NCBI GenBank assembly: GCA_965214635.1
Contig: OZ243964.1
Location: 1,736,001 to 1,800,000, forward strand
Source: Bin90 sp965214635
Lineage (GTDB): Bacteria; Chloroflexota; Dehalococcoidia; Lucifugimonadales; JADFKI01
Direction of reading: 5' to 3'
DNA: 64,000 nt
A model generated the notes under the pieces. It was not told the origin of the DNA and did not search any database. It was given only the letters and a program-made list of their open reading frames with translations. Each line of letters opens with the position of its first letter. The first letter of the stretch is position 1. Positions 1 through 8,790 of this stretch are shown here, piece by piece. A program made the position numbers and the translations under genes.

Positions 1-750
1 GCCGCCCGCACCGTGGAAGAGGGAACACACCCGCTGGAAGGCTCGCTCAACACCACGGTGAACGAGATTCGCGCTGCGGGCGGCGAAGCCACTGCCGCAG
101 CCGCCAACATCTCCCTGCCCGAAGACTGTGAGGCGCTCGTGCAGGCAGCGCGCGACGCCTACGGCCCCGTGGATGTGCTCGTCAACAACGCCGCCCTCAC
201 CTACTTCATACCAGTGAAAGACTACGCTCTCAATCGCTGGATGCGCTCATGGGCGGTCAACTTCCATGCCCCGTTCATCCTCAGCCAACTTGTGTTGGAA
301 GACATGATAGAGCGTGGCAGCGGCAGCATCGTCAACATATCGTCCGGCGCCGCAATCGGGCCTGGGCGCGGCCCCTATCCTGATGTGCCTCCCAACAGCG
401 GCGGCACCTGCTACGGCGCAGAGAAGGCGGCGCTCGAGCGCTTCACGCAGGGCTTGGCGCAAGAGGTATATCGGTTCGGGGTGTCCGTTACCGCCGTGTC
501 CCCGTCGCTCGTTGTGCCCACGCCCGGCACCGTGTTCCACAACCTCGTGTCCGGCATGGACGACCCGCGCGGCGAACACCCCGACCTGATGGCGCAAGCG
601 GCGCTATTGCTCGCCACCGAGCCGCTTGACGATGTTACAGGGCGCGTTACATACAGTCAGCAGATACTCCACGAGTACGGCTGGATAGATGATGCGCGCG
701 GCACAGGCGTCTCTGGCGGACGCACAGGCAGTGGATACAGCCAGATATAG
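1..750 (+). CDS. SDR-family oxidoreductase, 5'-truncated by window edge
   Basis: The reading frame is open from base 1, so the N-terminus, including the TGxxxGxG dinucleotide motif, lies outside the window. A GTG at 13 is in frame but lies too far into the fold to be the real start. What remains shows the SDR core: a VLVNNAA motif, a strand ending in a conserved serine (IVNISSGA) and the catalytic YGAEK (Y-x-x-x-K), then VTAVSPSLV, where the family usually has a NxxxPG-type loop. The protein is an NAD(P)-dependent dehydrogenase/reductase, probably cytosolic. The substrate cannot be told. The C-terminal tail is slightly longer than usual and rich in Gly and Ser. Confidence 0.85.
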   Translation, partial: AARTVEEGTHPLEGSLNTTVNEIRAAGGEATAAAANISLPEDCEALVQAARDAYGPVDVLVNNAALTYFIPVKDYALNRWMRSWAVNFHAPFILSQLVLEDMIERGSGSIVNISSGAAIGPGRGPYPDVPPNSGGTCYGAEKAALERFTQGLAQEVYRFGVSVTAVSPSLVVPTPGTVFHNLVSGMDDPRGEHPDLMAQAALLLATEPLDDVTGRVTYSQQILHEYGWIDDARGTGVSGGRTGSGYSQI

Positions 751-843
751 CCCAGATACAAGGGCGACACCTGCCCGCCCCTAGTTTCGCAACTGACAAC
801 CCGCAACCCAAATAGAGCCTAAAACAGAACGAAAGGCGCTGAT

Positions 844-1689
844 ATGACAGAACCTGCTAATCCCCAAGATGCCGCCCGCCCGATGCACAATGACAACCCG
901 TTCTACGGCTACGATGTGGATGTGATACAAGACCAGTACGCTATGCGCGAAGCTCCGGGCGTGGTGGAGTTCTTCCTGCCGCACCTAAAGCCGGGCATGA
1001 GCGTGCTGGACTGTGGCTGTGGCCCCGGCACTATCACGCAGGGCTTGGCGCAGCTGGTCGCTCCCGGCAATGTCGTCGGTTGCGACATCGAAGAGGGCAT
1101 GGTAGAGCGCGCTATCGCACTCGCCGAGCCTCGAAACCTCCCCAACCTGAGATTCCAAGTCGGCAACATCCTCGACCTGCCGTTCGAGGACGACACATTC
1201 GACGCTGTGCTCTCTTGCGCCGTAACCGAGCACCTGAGCGAGCCGGTCAAGGCGATGGCAGAGCTACGCCGTGTCACCAAGCCGGGCGGTGTGCTTGGCA
1301 TCACCCGCACCGACTGGAGCGACCCGCTCGTATCGCCGCCGTGCCCCGCGCTGGCCCGCTTCTTCGAACTCTTCGAGCGCGGCTTCCAGCTGCAGGGCGG
1401 CTCGATGAACTCGGGCCGTCACCTAGGCGGCATGCTGCGCGAAGCCGGCTGGAGCGTGGAAGAGTTTTTCGGCGCATTCAGCGGCTCATCCACGCCCCAA
1501 TCCGTAAACACGATGGCGGCCGGCTGGGCAGAGTGGATAGAGAACCTGCCCCTGTTCGACCGCGCCATCGAGGAAGGCTGGGTTGACCGCCCCACGCTGG
1601 ACGGCATGGCAGCGGAGATACGCGAGTGGGCAGCACAGCCGGGCACATTCGCCGCCACCGCCGGCTGCCGCGCCATCGCCCGCAAGTGA
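844..1689 (+). CDS. class I SAM-dependent methyltransferase
   Basis: A 281-residue protein with the Rossmann methyltransferase signature: motif I VLDCGCGPGTIT at about residues 55-66, an acidic residue at the end of strand 2 (GCDIEEGM), and motif IV/post-motif VLSCAVTEHL with ELRRVTKPGG, typical of the UbiE/Methyltransf_11 family. It starts at an ATG 6 nt after a weak GAAAGG-type sequence. It follows the SDR gene on the same strand with a gap of about 90 bp. The family methylates small molecules such as quinones, sterols or phenolics. The acceptor here is unknown. Confidence 0.87.
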   Translation: MTEPANPQDAARPMHNDNPFYGYDVDVIQDQYAMREAPGVVEFFLPHLKPGMSVLDCGCGPGTITQGLAQLVAPGNVVGCDIEEGMVERAIALAEPRNLPNLRFQVGNILDLPFEDDTFDAVLSCAVTEHLSEPVKAMAELRRVTKPGGVLGITRTDWSDPLVSPPCPALARFFELFERGFQLQGGSMNSGRHLGGMLREAGWSVEEFFGAFSGSSTPQSVNTMAAGWAEWIENLPLFDRAIEEGWVDRPTLDGMAAEIREWAAQPGTFAATAGCRAIARK

Positions 1690-1716
1690 TGTTTACTATG
1701 GGTTAGCGTTTACAAT

Positions 1717-1920
1717 GTGGTGGTTGATGCCCGCTCGAATAGTGAAGTTGACGGGTGGTTAGGGACGATACTGGCGTTTAAGAAGGCGCAGGCGCATCTG
1801 GGTCGGTTGGAGCGATTTCATCGAGAGATAAGGCGTCGGGAGCGAATGAGCACAGCGTGGGCGCCTCACAACCTGCTGATACTGCTGCAACGCCGGGGGC
1901 TTCTGTCTTCGACCACCTGA
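1717..1920 (+). pseudogene. possible C-terminal remnant of a transposase/integrase
   Basis: A short frame of about 67 codons with no convincing ribosome site. It contains an Arg-rich stretch (REIRRRERMSTAW) followed by PHNLLILLQRRG. The basic, Trp-containing C-terminal style resembles the ends of DDE transposases, but I cannot name a family. Its second half is the part repeated at 19723-19833, where the frame is broken by a 1-bp deletion. It is best read as a decayed mobile-element tail. A spurious frame is the main alternative. Confidence 0.3.
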
Positions 1921-1933
1921 ATGGAAACGCTAC
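1823..1933. repeat. 111-bp dispersed repeat, copy A
   Basis: This segment from GAGAGATAAGGCGTCG to GAATGGAAACGCTAC is nearly the same as 19723-19833, with about 14 differences including two 1-bp indels counted by eye. Both copies lie in the same orientation, about 17.9 kb apart. The rest of 1690-2137 (448 bp without a convincing gene) holds nothing else that I recognise apart from the leader of purA. Confidence 0.8.
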
Positions 1934-2137
1934 CCCGAATTTGCCCCGAATAGACCGAACTTGCCCATATCTGATACAATTATCAGGTTAGGCTTGGTGT
2001 GGGACTCTCACGCGCGTATCGTCGCCAACAACACCCGTTCGCCCTGCAAAGGTCGCCGGTGCGCTGCTCGACGCGCGCATCCCAAACCCGCTCGTTGTAT
2101 ATTAATGCCGCAGTGCGGCACAGAAAGAGGAAATCGT

Positions 2138-3439
2138 ATGCCAGCATATGCCGTCTTAGGCGCTCAATGGGGCGACGAAGGCAAGGGTAAGATAATTGAT
2201 GTACTCGCGCGCGACGCGCATATAGTCGCGCGCTTCTCGGGCGGTAACAACGCCGGCCACACCGTCGTCAACGAAGAGGGCAAGTTCAGCTTCCACATCA
2301 TACCCTGCGGGGTATTCTGGCCGCAGACCATCAATGTTATCGGCAACGGCGTGGTCATCGACCCCGATGTGCTGCTCGACGAAATAGACAGCCTTAGCGA
2401 GCAGGGCATCGACATCGAAGGCAGGATAGTGATTAGCGACCGCGCGCACATCATCATGCCCTATCACATCGAGCTTGACCGACTGGCAGAGCGCGCACGC
2501 GGCGGCAGCGCCATCGGCACCACCGGCAAGGGTATAGGGCCCACATACGCCGACAAGGCGGCGCGCACCGGCATCCGAGCCGCAGACCTGCTGGATGTGG
2601 AAGCCCTGCTCCCACGCCTAGAGCGCATCATCGCCCACACCAACGATGTCATCACGAAAGTCTATGGCGGCGAGCCGGTGTCTGCCAAAGCCATTTTCGA
2701 CAAGTGTCGCCAATGGGGCGAGCGCATGACGCCCATCATCGCACCCGTCGAGAAGATAGTGCTGGAAGCCCTCAAATCCGACCGCAACATCGTCCTAGAA
2801 GGAGCGCAGGGCGCACTGCTAGATCTCGACCACGGCACATACCCATATGTAACATCGTCCAACCCCACCGTCGGCGGCGCATGCATCGGCTTGGGGATGT
2901 CCCCCGTGTACATCGCTGGCATAACGGGCGTGTTCAAGGCGTATTCCACGCGCGTGGGCGGCGGGCCGCTCCCCACGGAGCTGCTCGACGACACCGGCGA
3001 ACACATACGCGACCTTGCCCAAGAGTTCGGCGTAACCACCGGCAGACCGCGCCGCGTGGGGTGGTTCGACGGCGTAGCGGCGCGCTACAGCGTGGAGGTG
3101 AACGGCTACACATCCGCCGTCCTCACGCGCCTAGATGTACTCGACGGCTTCGAGACCGTCCGAATCTGTACTCATTACGAACTGGACGGTAAGATAGTGG
3201 ACGAGTTCCCCGGCGGCGTGGCAGCTCTAGAGCGCTGCAAGCCCGTCTATCAGGATATGCCCGGCTGGGACAGCCCAACCGCATCTGTAACGACCTACGA
3301 GCAGCTCCCCGCCGAAGCCCGCAACTACATCGAGCGTCTCCAAGATGTCATCGGCTGCCGCATCGACCTCATATCCACGGGACCGCACCGCCACGAGACT
3401 ATCATCGTGCGCCCCGTCATACATTCCGCATCCGCATAG
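2138..3439 (+). CDS. purA: adenylosuccinate synthetase
   Basis: A 433-residue protein of normal family length. It converts IMP and aspartate to adenylosuccinate using GTP, the first committed step to AMP, in the cytosol. The N-terminal GTP-binding loop GAQWGDEGKGK is at residues 7-17 and is followed by GGNNAGHTV. Later family blocks are IGTTGKGIGPTY, the LLDLDHGTYPYVTSSN block, and TTGRPRRVGWFD. The frame runs open upstream to 1961, but the conserved N-terminus begins at the ATG at 2138, which has an AAGAGGAAA ribosome site. The purM and purH genes of the same pathway lie at 45.7-48.5 kb. Confidence 0.97.
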   Translation: MPAYAVLGAQWGDEGKGKIIDVLARDAHIVARFSGGNNAGHTVVNEEGKFSFHIIPCGVFWPQTINVIGNGVVIDPDVLLDEIDSLSEQGIDIEGRIVISDRAHIIMPYHIELDRLAERARGGSAIGTTGKGIGPTYADKAARTGIRAADLLDVEALLPRLERIIAHTNDVITKVYGGEPVSAKAIFDKCRQWGERMTPIIAPVEKIVLEALKSDRNIVLEGAQGALLDLDHGTYPYVTSSNPTVGGACIGLGMSPVYIAGITGVFKAYSTRVGGGPLPTELLDDTGEHIRDLAQEFGVTTGRPRRVGWFDGVAARYSVEVNGYTSAVLTRLDVLDGFETVRICTHYELDGKIVDEFPGGVAALERCKPVYQDMPGWDSPTASVTTYEQLPAEARNYIERLQDVIGCRIDLISTGPHRHETIIVRPVIHSASA

Positions 3440-3456
3440 GGCATTTCCGCTGACAG

Positions 3457-3521
3457 GCTTGGGTTTTGCTCTACATCAGTTGCCATGCTTGGCAGCGTGA
3501 TGCGATGTTTCCAACCCAAGC
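3457..3521. other. long inverted repeat downstream of purA
   Basis: GCTTGGGTT (3457-3465) pairs perfectly with AACCCAAGC (3513-3521). The enclosed stretch contains a second perfect hairpin, TGCCA-tgct-TGGCA. It could act in 3'-end formation or stability of the purA transcript, but there is no U-tract after it. Confidence 0.4.
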
Positions 3522-3587
3522 TGGTAGTGTGTGCACCATCGCCATTTCGAGCAGGTTCGCACATTCTCGTACTTGATGTAAGGATGT

Positions 3588-3644
3588 AAAAAAGACTCCC
3601 GCCCTGTGAGTGCATCAGCATGATGACACATCACCGGCGGGAGT
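3588..3644 (-). terminator. rho-independent terminator of the dap/asd genes
   Basis: On the minus strand ACTCCCGCC and GGCGGGAGT (3636-3644 with 3595-3603) form a perfect 9-bp stem. The loop is long and partly self-pairing. C and then TTTTTT (complement of 3588-3593) follow. It lies 34 bp after the dapA stop and also faces purA, so it may act weakly in both directions. Confidence 0.8.
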
Positions 3645-3677
3645 TTCTGTTTATGTCTCTGACCTGCTACGAAACGC

Positions 3678-4586
3678 CTAGTCGTCCCCGGCAACCGCAA
3701 CCGGCAGGTCTATGGCGTAGCGTGACGCCACGGCGTCGATGGCAGCGGCGGTGTCTTCGTCCGGCGGCACGAGTGGCAGACGCGGCTGACCCACCGCAAA
3801 CCCCGCCTTGCCCACGCAGTATTTCACCGGGATGGGATTGGACACGATGAAGAGTATCTTGAACAGGTCGAATAGACGCAGATGCTCGGCGGCGGCGCTC
3901 TCTATGTCGCCTTCGAGTATCATGCCCATCATCGCCTTTATCTGCGCCCCGACAAGATGCGATGCCACGCTGACGATGCCATATCCCCCGGCGCACATAA
4001 TCGGGAAGGTCTCGTCGTCGTTTCCGCTCCACACTTTGAACTCGCCGTCCGTGTCGCGGATTATCTTCGTAATCTGCACGAGGTCGCTGCTCGCCTCTTT
4101 CGTGCCCACGATGTTGTCCACTTCGCTGAGGCGCACGGTGGTTTCGGCGGTCATGTTGATGCTAGTGCGGCTAGGCACATTGTACAGCACGCACGGCAGC
4201 CCCACGCTGTCCGCAATCGTGGCGAAGTGCTGGAACAGCCCCTCTTGCGGCGGCTTGTTGTACGATGGCACGGTCATCAGGATGCCGTCCACGCCGAGCG
4301 CCTCCGCCTCGCGGCTTAGCGCCACCGACTCTGCGGTGTTGTAGGTGGTCGTGCCGGCGATGATGGCGGCGCGCTCGCCCACTGCCTTCTTCGTCGCTTC
4401 GTACAGCCCTATCTTCTCGTCCGTGGACAGGGTGGGGGTTTCGCCCGTAGTGCCGGTAACCACCAGCCCGTCGCTCCCAGAGTCCACTAGCGCCGCCGCC
4501 AAGCGGCCTGCCTCATCGTAGTCTACCTCGCCCTGCTCATCAAACGGCGTTATCATTGCGGTAATCAGCCTGCCCAGTTCAGCCAT
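3678..4586 (-). CDS. dapA: 4-hydroxy-tetrahydrodipicolinate synthase
   Basis: A 302-residue class I aldolase that condenses pyruvate with aspartate semialdehyde, the first step of the lysine/diaminopimelate branch. Diagnostic blocks are the GTTGETPTL pyruvate-binding motif (about residues 43-51), the YNVPSRT tyrosine motif, and the Schiff-base lysine in VGTKEAS. The start is the ATG at 4586 with AGGAGG 7 nt upstream. An earlier in-frame codon at 4616 would place the ribosome site inside the gene. It is the last gene of the dapB-asd-dapA set and is followed by a strong terminator. Confidence 0.96.
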   Translation of the reverse strand: MAELGRLITAMITPFDEQGEVDYDEAGRLAAALVDSGSDGLVVTGTTGETPTLSTDEKIGLYEATKKAVGERAAIIAGTTTYNTAESVALSREAEALGVDGILMTVPSYNKPPQEGLFQHFATIADSVGLPCVLYNVPSRTSINMTAETTVRLSEVDNIVGTKEASSDLVQITKIIRDTDGEFKVWSGNDDETFPIMCAGGYGIVSVASHLVGAQIKAMMGMILEGDIESAAAEHLRLFDLFKILFIVSNPIPVKYCVGKAGFAVGQPRLPLVPPDEDTAAAIDAVASRYAIDLPVAVAGDD

Positions 4587-4746
4587 CGTTGACCTCCTAG
4601 ATTTGTCCCTGCCCAAAGGCGATTGAAGTCATTACGCCAATTCTGCGGGTGTATCCTAGCGCATGGCGCAGAGTTGAGACACGCCCGTCTGTCTTAATTA
4701 TACGGATATACGAAACCGCGTTTTCGCAGCGTTGAAAACCGACCGA

Positions 4747-5799
4747 TTACAGCGCCGCCGCCGTCTGTCTTGGCAGCAGACTGCGTTCCACTATCGCCTC
4801 CGCAATCTGCAATGCGTTGGTGGCAGCGCCCTTGCGCAGGTTATCGGTAACAAGCCACATCGCGATGCCATTGGGATGCGACACATCCTGCCGGATGCGC
4901 CCCACGAACACCTCGTCGCGCCCAGCGGCGTCGATGGGCATAGGATACATGTTTTGCTGAGGGTCGTCCACCACCGATATGCCCGGGAAGCCGCTCAGGA
5001 TGTCCCGCACTTGCGCGGGTGTCGTGGGTTCTGCGAACTCGATGTGCACCGCCTCGCTGTGGCTCAGCATCACCGGCACGCGCACGCATGTTGCGGACAC
5101 AGCGATGTCCTGCGCATGCAAAATCTTGCGCGTTTCGTTCACCATTTTCATCTCTTCGTTGGTGTAGCCGTTGTCCAAGAACGGCTCTATGTGCGGTAGT
5201 GCGTTGAAGGCAATCGGATGCGGATAAGCGTCGGGCGAGAGGTCGGCATGCGTGGCATCAGCGTCGGTCATCAGGCGTTTCGACTGCGTGCGCAGCTCTT
5301 CCACGGCGGCTGCGCCCGTGCCAGACACCGATTGGTATGTGTCTGCGATGACCCGCTTGACGGCGTTATGCTCCATCAGCGGCTTCAACACCATCACCAG
5401 CGGCGTGGTGGAGCAGTTTGGGATGGACACAATGCCCTTGTGCCACGCCACATCATCGCCGTTCACCTCCGGCACCACCAGCGGCACATCCTCATCCATC
5501 CTAAACGCCGAGCTGTCGTCGATGACCACTGCGCCTTGTGCTACTGCAATGGGCGCAAGCTGCCTGCTGACAGCCCCGCTCGCCGATATGAACGCAAAGT
5601 CCACCTCGCTGAAAAGCTTCGGCGTGGCAAGCTCAACGGCGATTTCGCGTCCCAAGCACTTGAGCCGCTTGCCCACCGAGCGCTCCGACGCACACAGCCG
5701 AATATCGCTGACCGGAAAGTCCCGCTCTTCCAGCACATCCATAAACACGCGTCCAACCGCCCCTGTCGCCCCGACCACCGCAATGCTGCAACCTTCCAA
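4747..5799 (-). CDS. asd: aspartate-semialdehyde dehydrogenase
   Basis: A 350-residue NADPH-dependent enzyme making L-aspartate 4-semialdehyde from aspartyl phosphate, which feeds DapA. It shows the GATGAVG nucleotide motif near the N-terminus, the catalytic cysteine in SIPNCSTTP, the SVSGTGAAAVEEL block, and the conserved HPIAFNALPHI segment. I chose the TTG at 5799 as start because a GGAGGT sequence lies 4 nt before it. The other in-frame TTG, at 5811, is itself part of that ribosome site. It lies between dapB and dapA on the same strand with gaps of about 125 and 160 bp. Confidence 0.95.
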   Translation of the reverse strand: MEGCSIAVVGATGAVGRVFMDVLEERDFPVSDIRLCASERSVGKRLKCLGREIAVELATPKLFSEVDFAFISASGAVSRQLAPIAVAQGAVVIDDSSAFRMDEDVPLVVPEVNGDDVAWHKGIVSIPNCSTTPLVMVLKPLMEHNAVKRVIADTYQSVSGTGAAAVEELRTQSKRLMTDADATHADLSPDAYPHPIAFNALPHIEPFLDNGYTNEEMKMVNETRKILHAQDIAVSATCVRVPVMLSHSEAVHIEFAEPTTPAQVRDILSGFPGISVVDDPQQNMYPMPIDAAGRDEVFVGRIRQDVSHPNGIAMWLVTDNLRKGAATNALQIAEAIVERSLLPRQTAAAL

Positions 5800-5923
5800 T
5801 GTTACCTCCAAATGTTAAGTGCTAGCTGCTAGTTGATGCTTCTCAATTATCAGTGTCTTAACGGCGCATTGATAGCCGCAAGTCCATAGTTATCAACACC
5901 CAACTTCTAATTCCCAAGCCCAC

Positions 5924-6712
5924 CTACACTCCCATCAGCTTGTCCAACCCCACGGTCAGCCCCTTGCGTTTCACAACCTCGTTGATGGCGAGGATGACCC
6001 CGGGCATGAAGCTCTCGCGGTTGATGGAATCGTGGCGGATGGTCAGCGTCTGCCCCAGCGTGCCGAACACAAGCTCATGGTGCGCCACCCGACCCGGCAT
6101 CCGCGCGCTGTGTACGCTAATGCCGTCGTGCGTTGCGCCCCGCGCCCCAACGATGAGCTCCTTCTCAGACTGCGGCGCGATGAACGAGCCGCCCTTGCCA
6201 TCGAGCACTGCGTTGGCGATGGCGATTGCCGTCCCCGAAGGCGAGTCTATCTTCGCCTCATGGTGCATCTCCGTCAGGTCTGCGTAGTCGAAGAAGCGCG
6301 CCGCCTGCTTTGCCAGCGCAATCATCAGCACGGCGCCTATGGCGAAATTCGGCGCAATGATGATGCCCACCTCGTGCTCGTTGGCGAGGCTTTCGGCTTC
6401 TCGATAGATGGCGTCTGTGATGCCGGTCGAGCCAATGACCACATTCACGCCCGCCGGCGCTGCCGTCTGCATCACCGCCGCCGCACCATCCGCGCTGCTG
6501 AAGTCCACGACCACATCCGCATCGCCAAGCACATCCGAGAGCGCATCCGACACAGGCAGGTCGCCCGATCCGTCCGGCATCCGAACGCTGCCCGCGCTTG
6601 CCGTGATGTCTGCCCCGCCTACGGGCTGCAAGCCGTCCGCAGCCGTAACTGCCTCCAGAACCTGCTGTCCCATCTTGCCCATGACCCCATGCACAACAAC
6701 CTTGATAGCCAT
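5924..6712 (-). CDS. dapB: 4-hydroxy-tetrahydrodipicolinate reductase
   Basis: A 262-residue NAD(P)H reductase acting directly after DapA in lysine/peptidoglycan precursor synthesis. It has the N-terminal GVMGKMGQ nucleotide-binding loop, the substrate motif HHEAKIDSPSGTA (family E/H-HHxxKxDxPSGTA) and the C-terminal catalytic-domain block GRVAHHELVFG. The ATG at 6712 has GGGAG upstream. It is the first gene of the minus-strand dapB-asd-dapA set. The roughly 290-bp divergent gap to the SDR gene at 7006 should carry both promoters, but I see no clear consensus there. Confidence 0.95.
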   Translation of the reverse strand: MAIKVVVHGVMGKMGQQVLEAVTAADGLQPVGGADITASAGSVRMPDGSGDLPVSDALSDVLGDADVVVDFSSADGAAAVMQTAAPAGVNVVIGSTGITDAIYREAESLANEHEVGIIIAPNFAIGAVLMIALAKQAARFFDYADLTEMHHEAKIDSPSGTAIAIANAVLDGKGGSFIAPQSEKELIVGARGATHDGISVHSARMPGRVAHHELVFGTLGQTLTIRHDSINRESFMPGVILAINEVVKRKGLTVGLDKLMGV

Positions 6713-7005
6713 ACGACAACTCCCAATCGTGGACTGTATGCCTTATATCTTGCGTGTCTGTCAATGTAACATAGGCGGGCGGTTTTGTCAGTGATTAGCC
6801 GCTTCAAGCAGTATCACAACCGCTGCCGCAGGTTGCGAACACCATCCACAGCGCCACCACTATGCTGAAAATGTTACCATTGCACAATTCCCCATAGTGC
6901 GAAAGCCGATTGTAATAAATGGCTGCATATGGGCGTGCGAAACACATCCACATAACGCAATGCGACAGCGACTAGATAAGCAGATAGATAGATAGGAGGA
7001 GTGGA

Positions 7006-7761
7006 ATGGCAGCACCGGACGGACAGCTAGCGGGCAAGGTGGTGGTGATTACGGGCGCAGGCAAGGGCATCGGCAGGGCGATAGCGATAGGCTTTGCCGC
7101 TGAGGGAGCGTCTGTGTGCTGCGCCGCGCGCACCCTTGCGGACATAGAGGACACCGCCAGAGAGATTGAGCAAAGCGGCGGCAGCGCCATAGCCGTCCAA
7201 ACCGATGTAACCCGCATCGAGCAGGTGGAGCGGATGCACGATGTGGCAGCCAAGCAGTTCGGCGGCATAGACATCGTGGTGGTGAACGCCGGGGGAAACC
7301 TCGACCGCAATCGCATCGATGACGGCGACCCCGACACTTGGGTGGCAACCATCGACCTGAATCTAAACGGCGCATACTACACCGCCAAAACCGCCATCCC
7401 ACACCTGAAACGGCGCGGCGGCGGCAAAATCATCACAGTAGGATCCGGCATCGGGCATAACGGGCGCCCCGGCTCGTCCGCATACGCATGCGCCAAAGCG
7501 GGATTGTGGATGCTCACGCGCGTCCTCGCCCAAGAATTGTGGGAGCACAACATCAGCGTCAACGAACTCATCCCCGGGCCCGTGCGGACACCCGGCGCAA
7601 CCGCATCGTGGCAACAGAGCGCTAGCCCGACCGTCGATCAGATAGATTCCGAGTGGGTGAAGCAGGCAGATGATGTGCTCCCCGTGGCTATGTTCCTAGC
7701 AACGCAGCCGGACAAAGGGCCCACTGCCCAGAGCTTCAGCCTGATGCGACGGGACACATAG
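7006..7761 (+). CDS. SDR-family oxidoreductase
   Basis: A complete 251-residue classical SDR. It has the TGAGKGIG dinucleotide motif (residues 17-24), VVNAGGN in place of the NNAG motif, the catalytic serine in TVGSGIG, and YACAK carrying the catalytic Tyr and Lys. A NELIPGPVRTPG loop follows. A strong GGAGGAG lies just before the ATG at 7006. It stands alone, divergent from dapB and convergent with lipB. Substrate and direction are unknown; the 3-oxoacyl reductase and sugar/alcohol dehydrogenase subfamilies both look like this. Confidence 0.9.
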   Translation: MAAPDGQLAGKVVVITGAGKGIGRAIAIGFAAEGASVCCAARTLADIEDTAREIEQSGGSAIAVQTDVTRIEQVERMHDVAAKQFGGIDIVVVNAGGNLDRNRIDDGDPDTWVATIDLNLNGAYYTAKTAIPHLKRRGGGKIITVGSGIGHNGRPGSSAYACAKAGLWMLTRVLAQELWEHNISVNELIPGPVRTPGATASWQQSASPTVDQIDSEWVKQADDVLPVAMFLATQPDKGPTAQSFSLMRRDT

Positions 7762-7894
7762 AACCAACCAGCCCATAGGTGCGTCAACCGCCGATGGGAC
7801 GGCGCATCGACACCGGCGTCCGCAGCGCCATATCAGCGAAATCGGACTGAACTGCATCGACGAAACCACCGAGCGTGGGAACGCACATAAGCGC

Positions 7895-8605
7895 CTAGTT
7901 CGTAAGCAGCGCCGCCGTATCCCCGAGCGCATCGGCACGCACCATCCGCATCCCGAACTCTGCGGCGAACGCCTGCACCACATTGGGCATAACATCCGTA
8001 ACGCTGATGCGCGATGTCGCACACTGCGCCTGCTTGCCCGCAAGTTCCTGCGCCATGCATGTAACCCTGCCATCCTCCATGCCGCATGGCACGATGTGGT
8101 CGAAATACCGCAGGTCGGGGCAAACATTGAGGGCGAAGCCGTGCATCGTAACACCGCGGCTGACGCGCACGCCGATTGCCGCAATTTTAGCGTCGCCAAC
8201 CCATACGCCTACCGGCTTGCCCTCGATGACACCCTCGATGGCATACCCCGCAAGCGCGCGTACTAGGGACGCTTCGAGTGCGCACACATAGTCGCGCACG
8301 CCGAAGCGCCGCCGCCGCAAATGCACGATGGGATAGCCCACCAGCTGCCCCGGTCCATGGTATGTGGTCTCTCCGCCCCTGTCGGTGTGCCGCACATCCA
8401 CACCCAGCCGCCGCAGCGTCTGCGGCGACGCCAGCACATCAGCTTCCTTGCCACGCCGCCCCAGCGTGTACACATGCGGATGTTCCAGCAGCAGCAGTAG
8501 GTCGGGCAAGACGCCGTCCACAACTTGGGCATGCAGCCGTCGCTGCACATTATATGCCCGCTCGTAGTCAACCAAGCCAAGCGGAATGACGAGGCAATCG
8601 TTCAT
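7895..8605 (-). CDS. lipB: lipoyl(octanoyl) transferase
   Basis: A 236-residue protein that transfers octanoyl groups from acyl carrier protein to the lipoyl-domain lysine of 2-oxoacid dehydrogenases. It shows the RGGETTYHGPGQLVGYP block, the conserved lysine in DAKIAAIGV, the GFALN segment and the catalytic cysteine in VPCGM. The ATG at 8605 lies 5 nt after GAAGG; GTG/TTG codons just upstream are less likely starts. It follows the E1/E2 genes on the same strand. That context fits because the E2 encoded next door is its substrate. No lipA lies in the window. Confidence 0.94.
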   Translation of the reverse strand: MNDCLVIPLGLVDYERAYNVQRRLHAQVVDGVLPDLLLLLEHPHVYTLGRRGKEADVLASPQTLRRLGVDVRHTDRGGETTYHGPGQLVGYPIVHLRRRRFGVRDYVCALEASLVRALAGYAIEGVIEGKPVGVWVGDAKIAAIGVRVSRGVTMHGFALNVCPDLRYFDHIVPCGMEDGRVTCMAQELAGKQAQCATSRISVTDVMPNVVQAFAAEFGMRMVRADALGDTAALLTN

Positions 8606-8790
8606 CAACACCTTCTCTAACCCAAACTAGCCCAAGCACGAAACATCCCTGATTTGCGCATATTCTGTCAAATGCGCACACGGGTTGCGTTCAATTGCCG
8701 AGTATGAATTACGCTATCAGTCCGCAAGGCATTCACCAATTCGTGCTGCACACTCGCCGGGGTGTGCGAGTTGCAGGCTGCGTCTTTGCT

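Noticed and set aside
5218..5832. Plus-strand frames of about 190-200 codons opposite asd
   Set aside because: They are shadows of asd: Arg/His-rich composition, no motifs and no ribosome site.
8115..8130. GGGGCAAACATTG in lipB matches the flank of the G24 tract
   Set aside because: It encodes conserved LipB residues (LNVCPDL) and has no long homopolymer, so the match is taken as chance.
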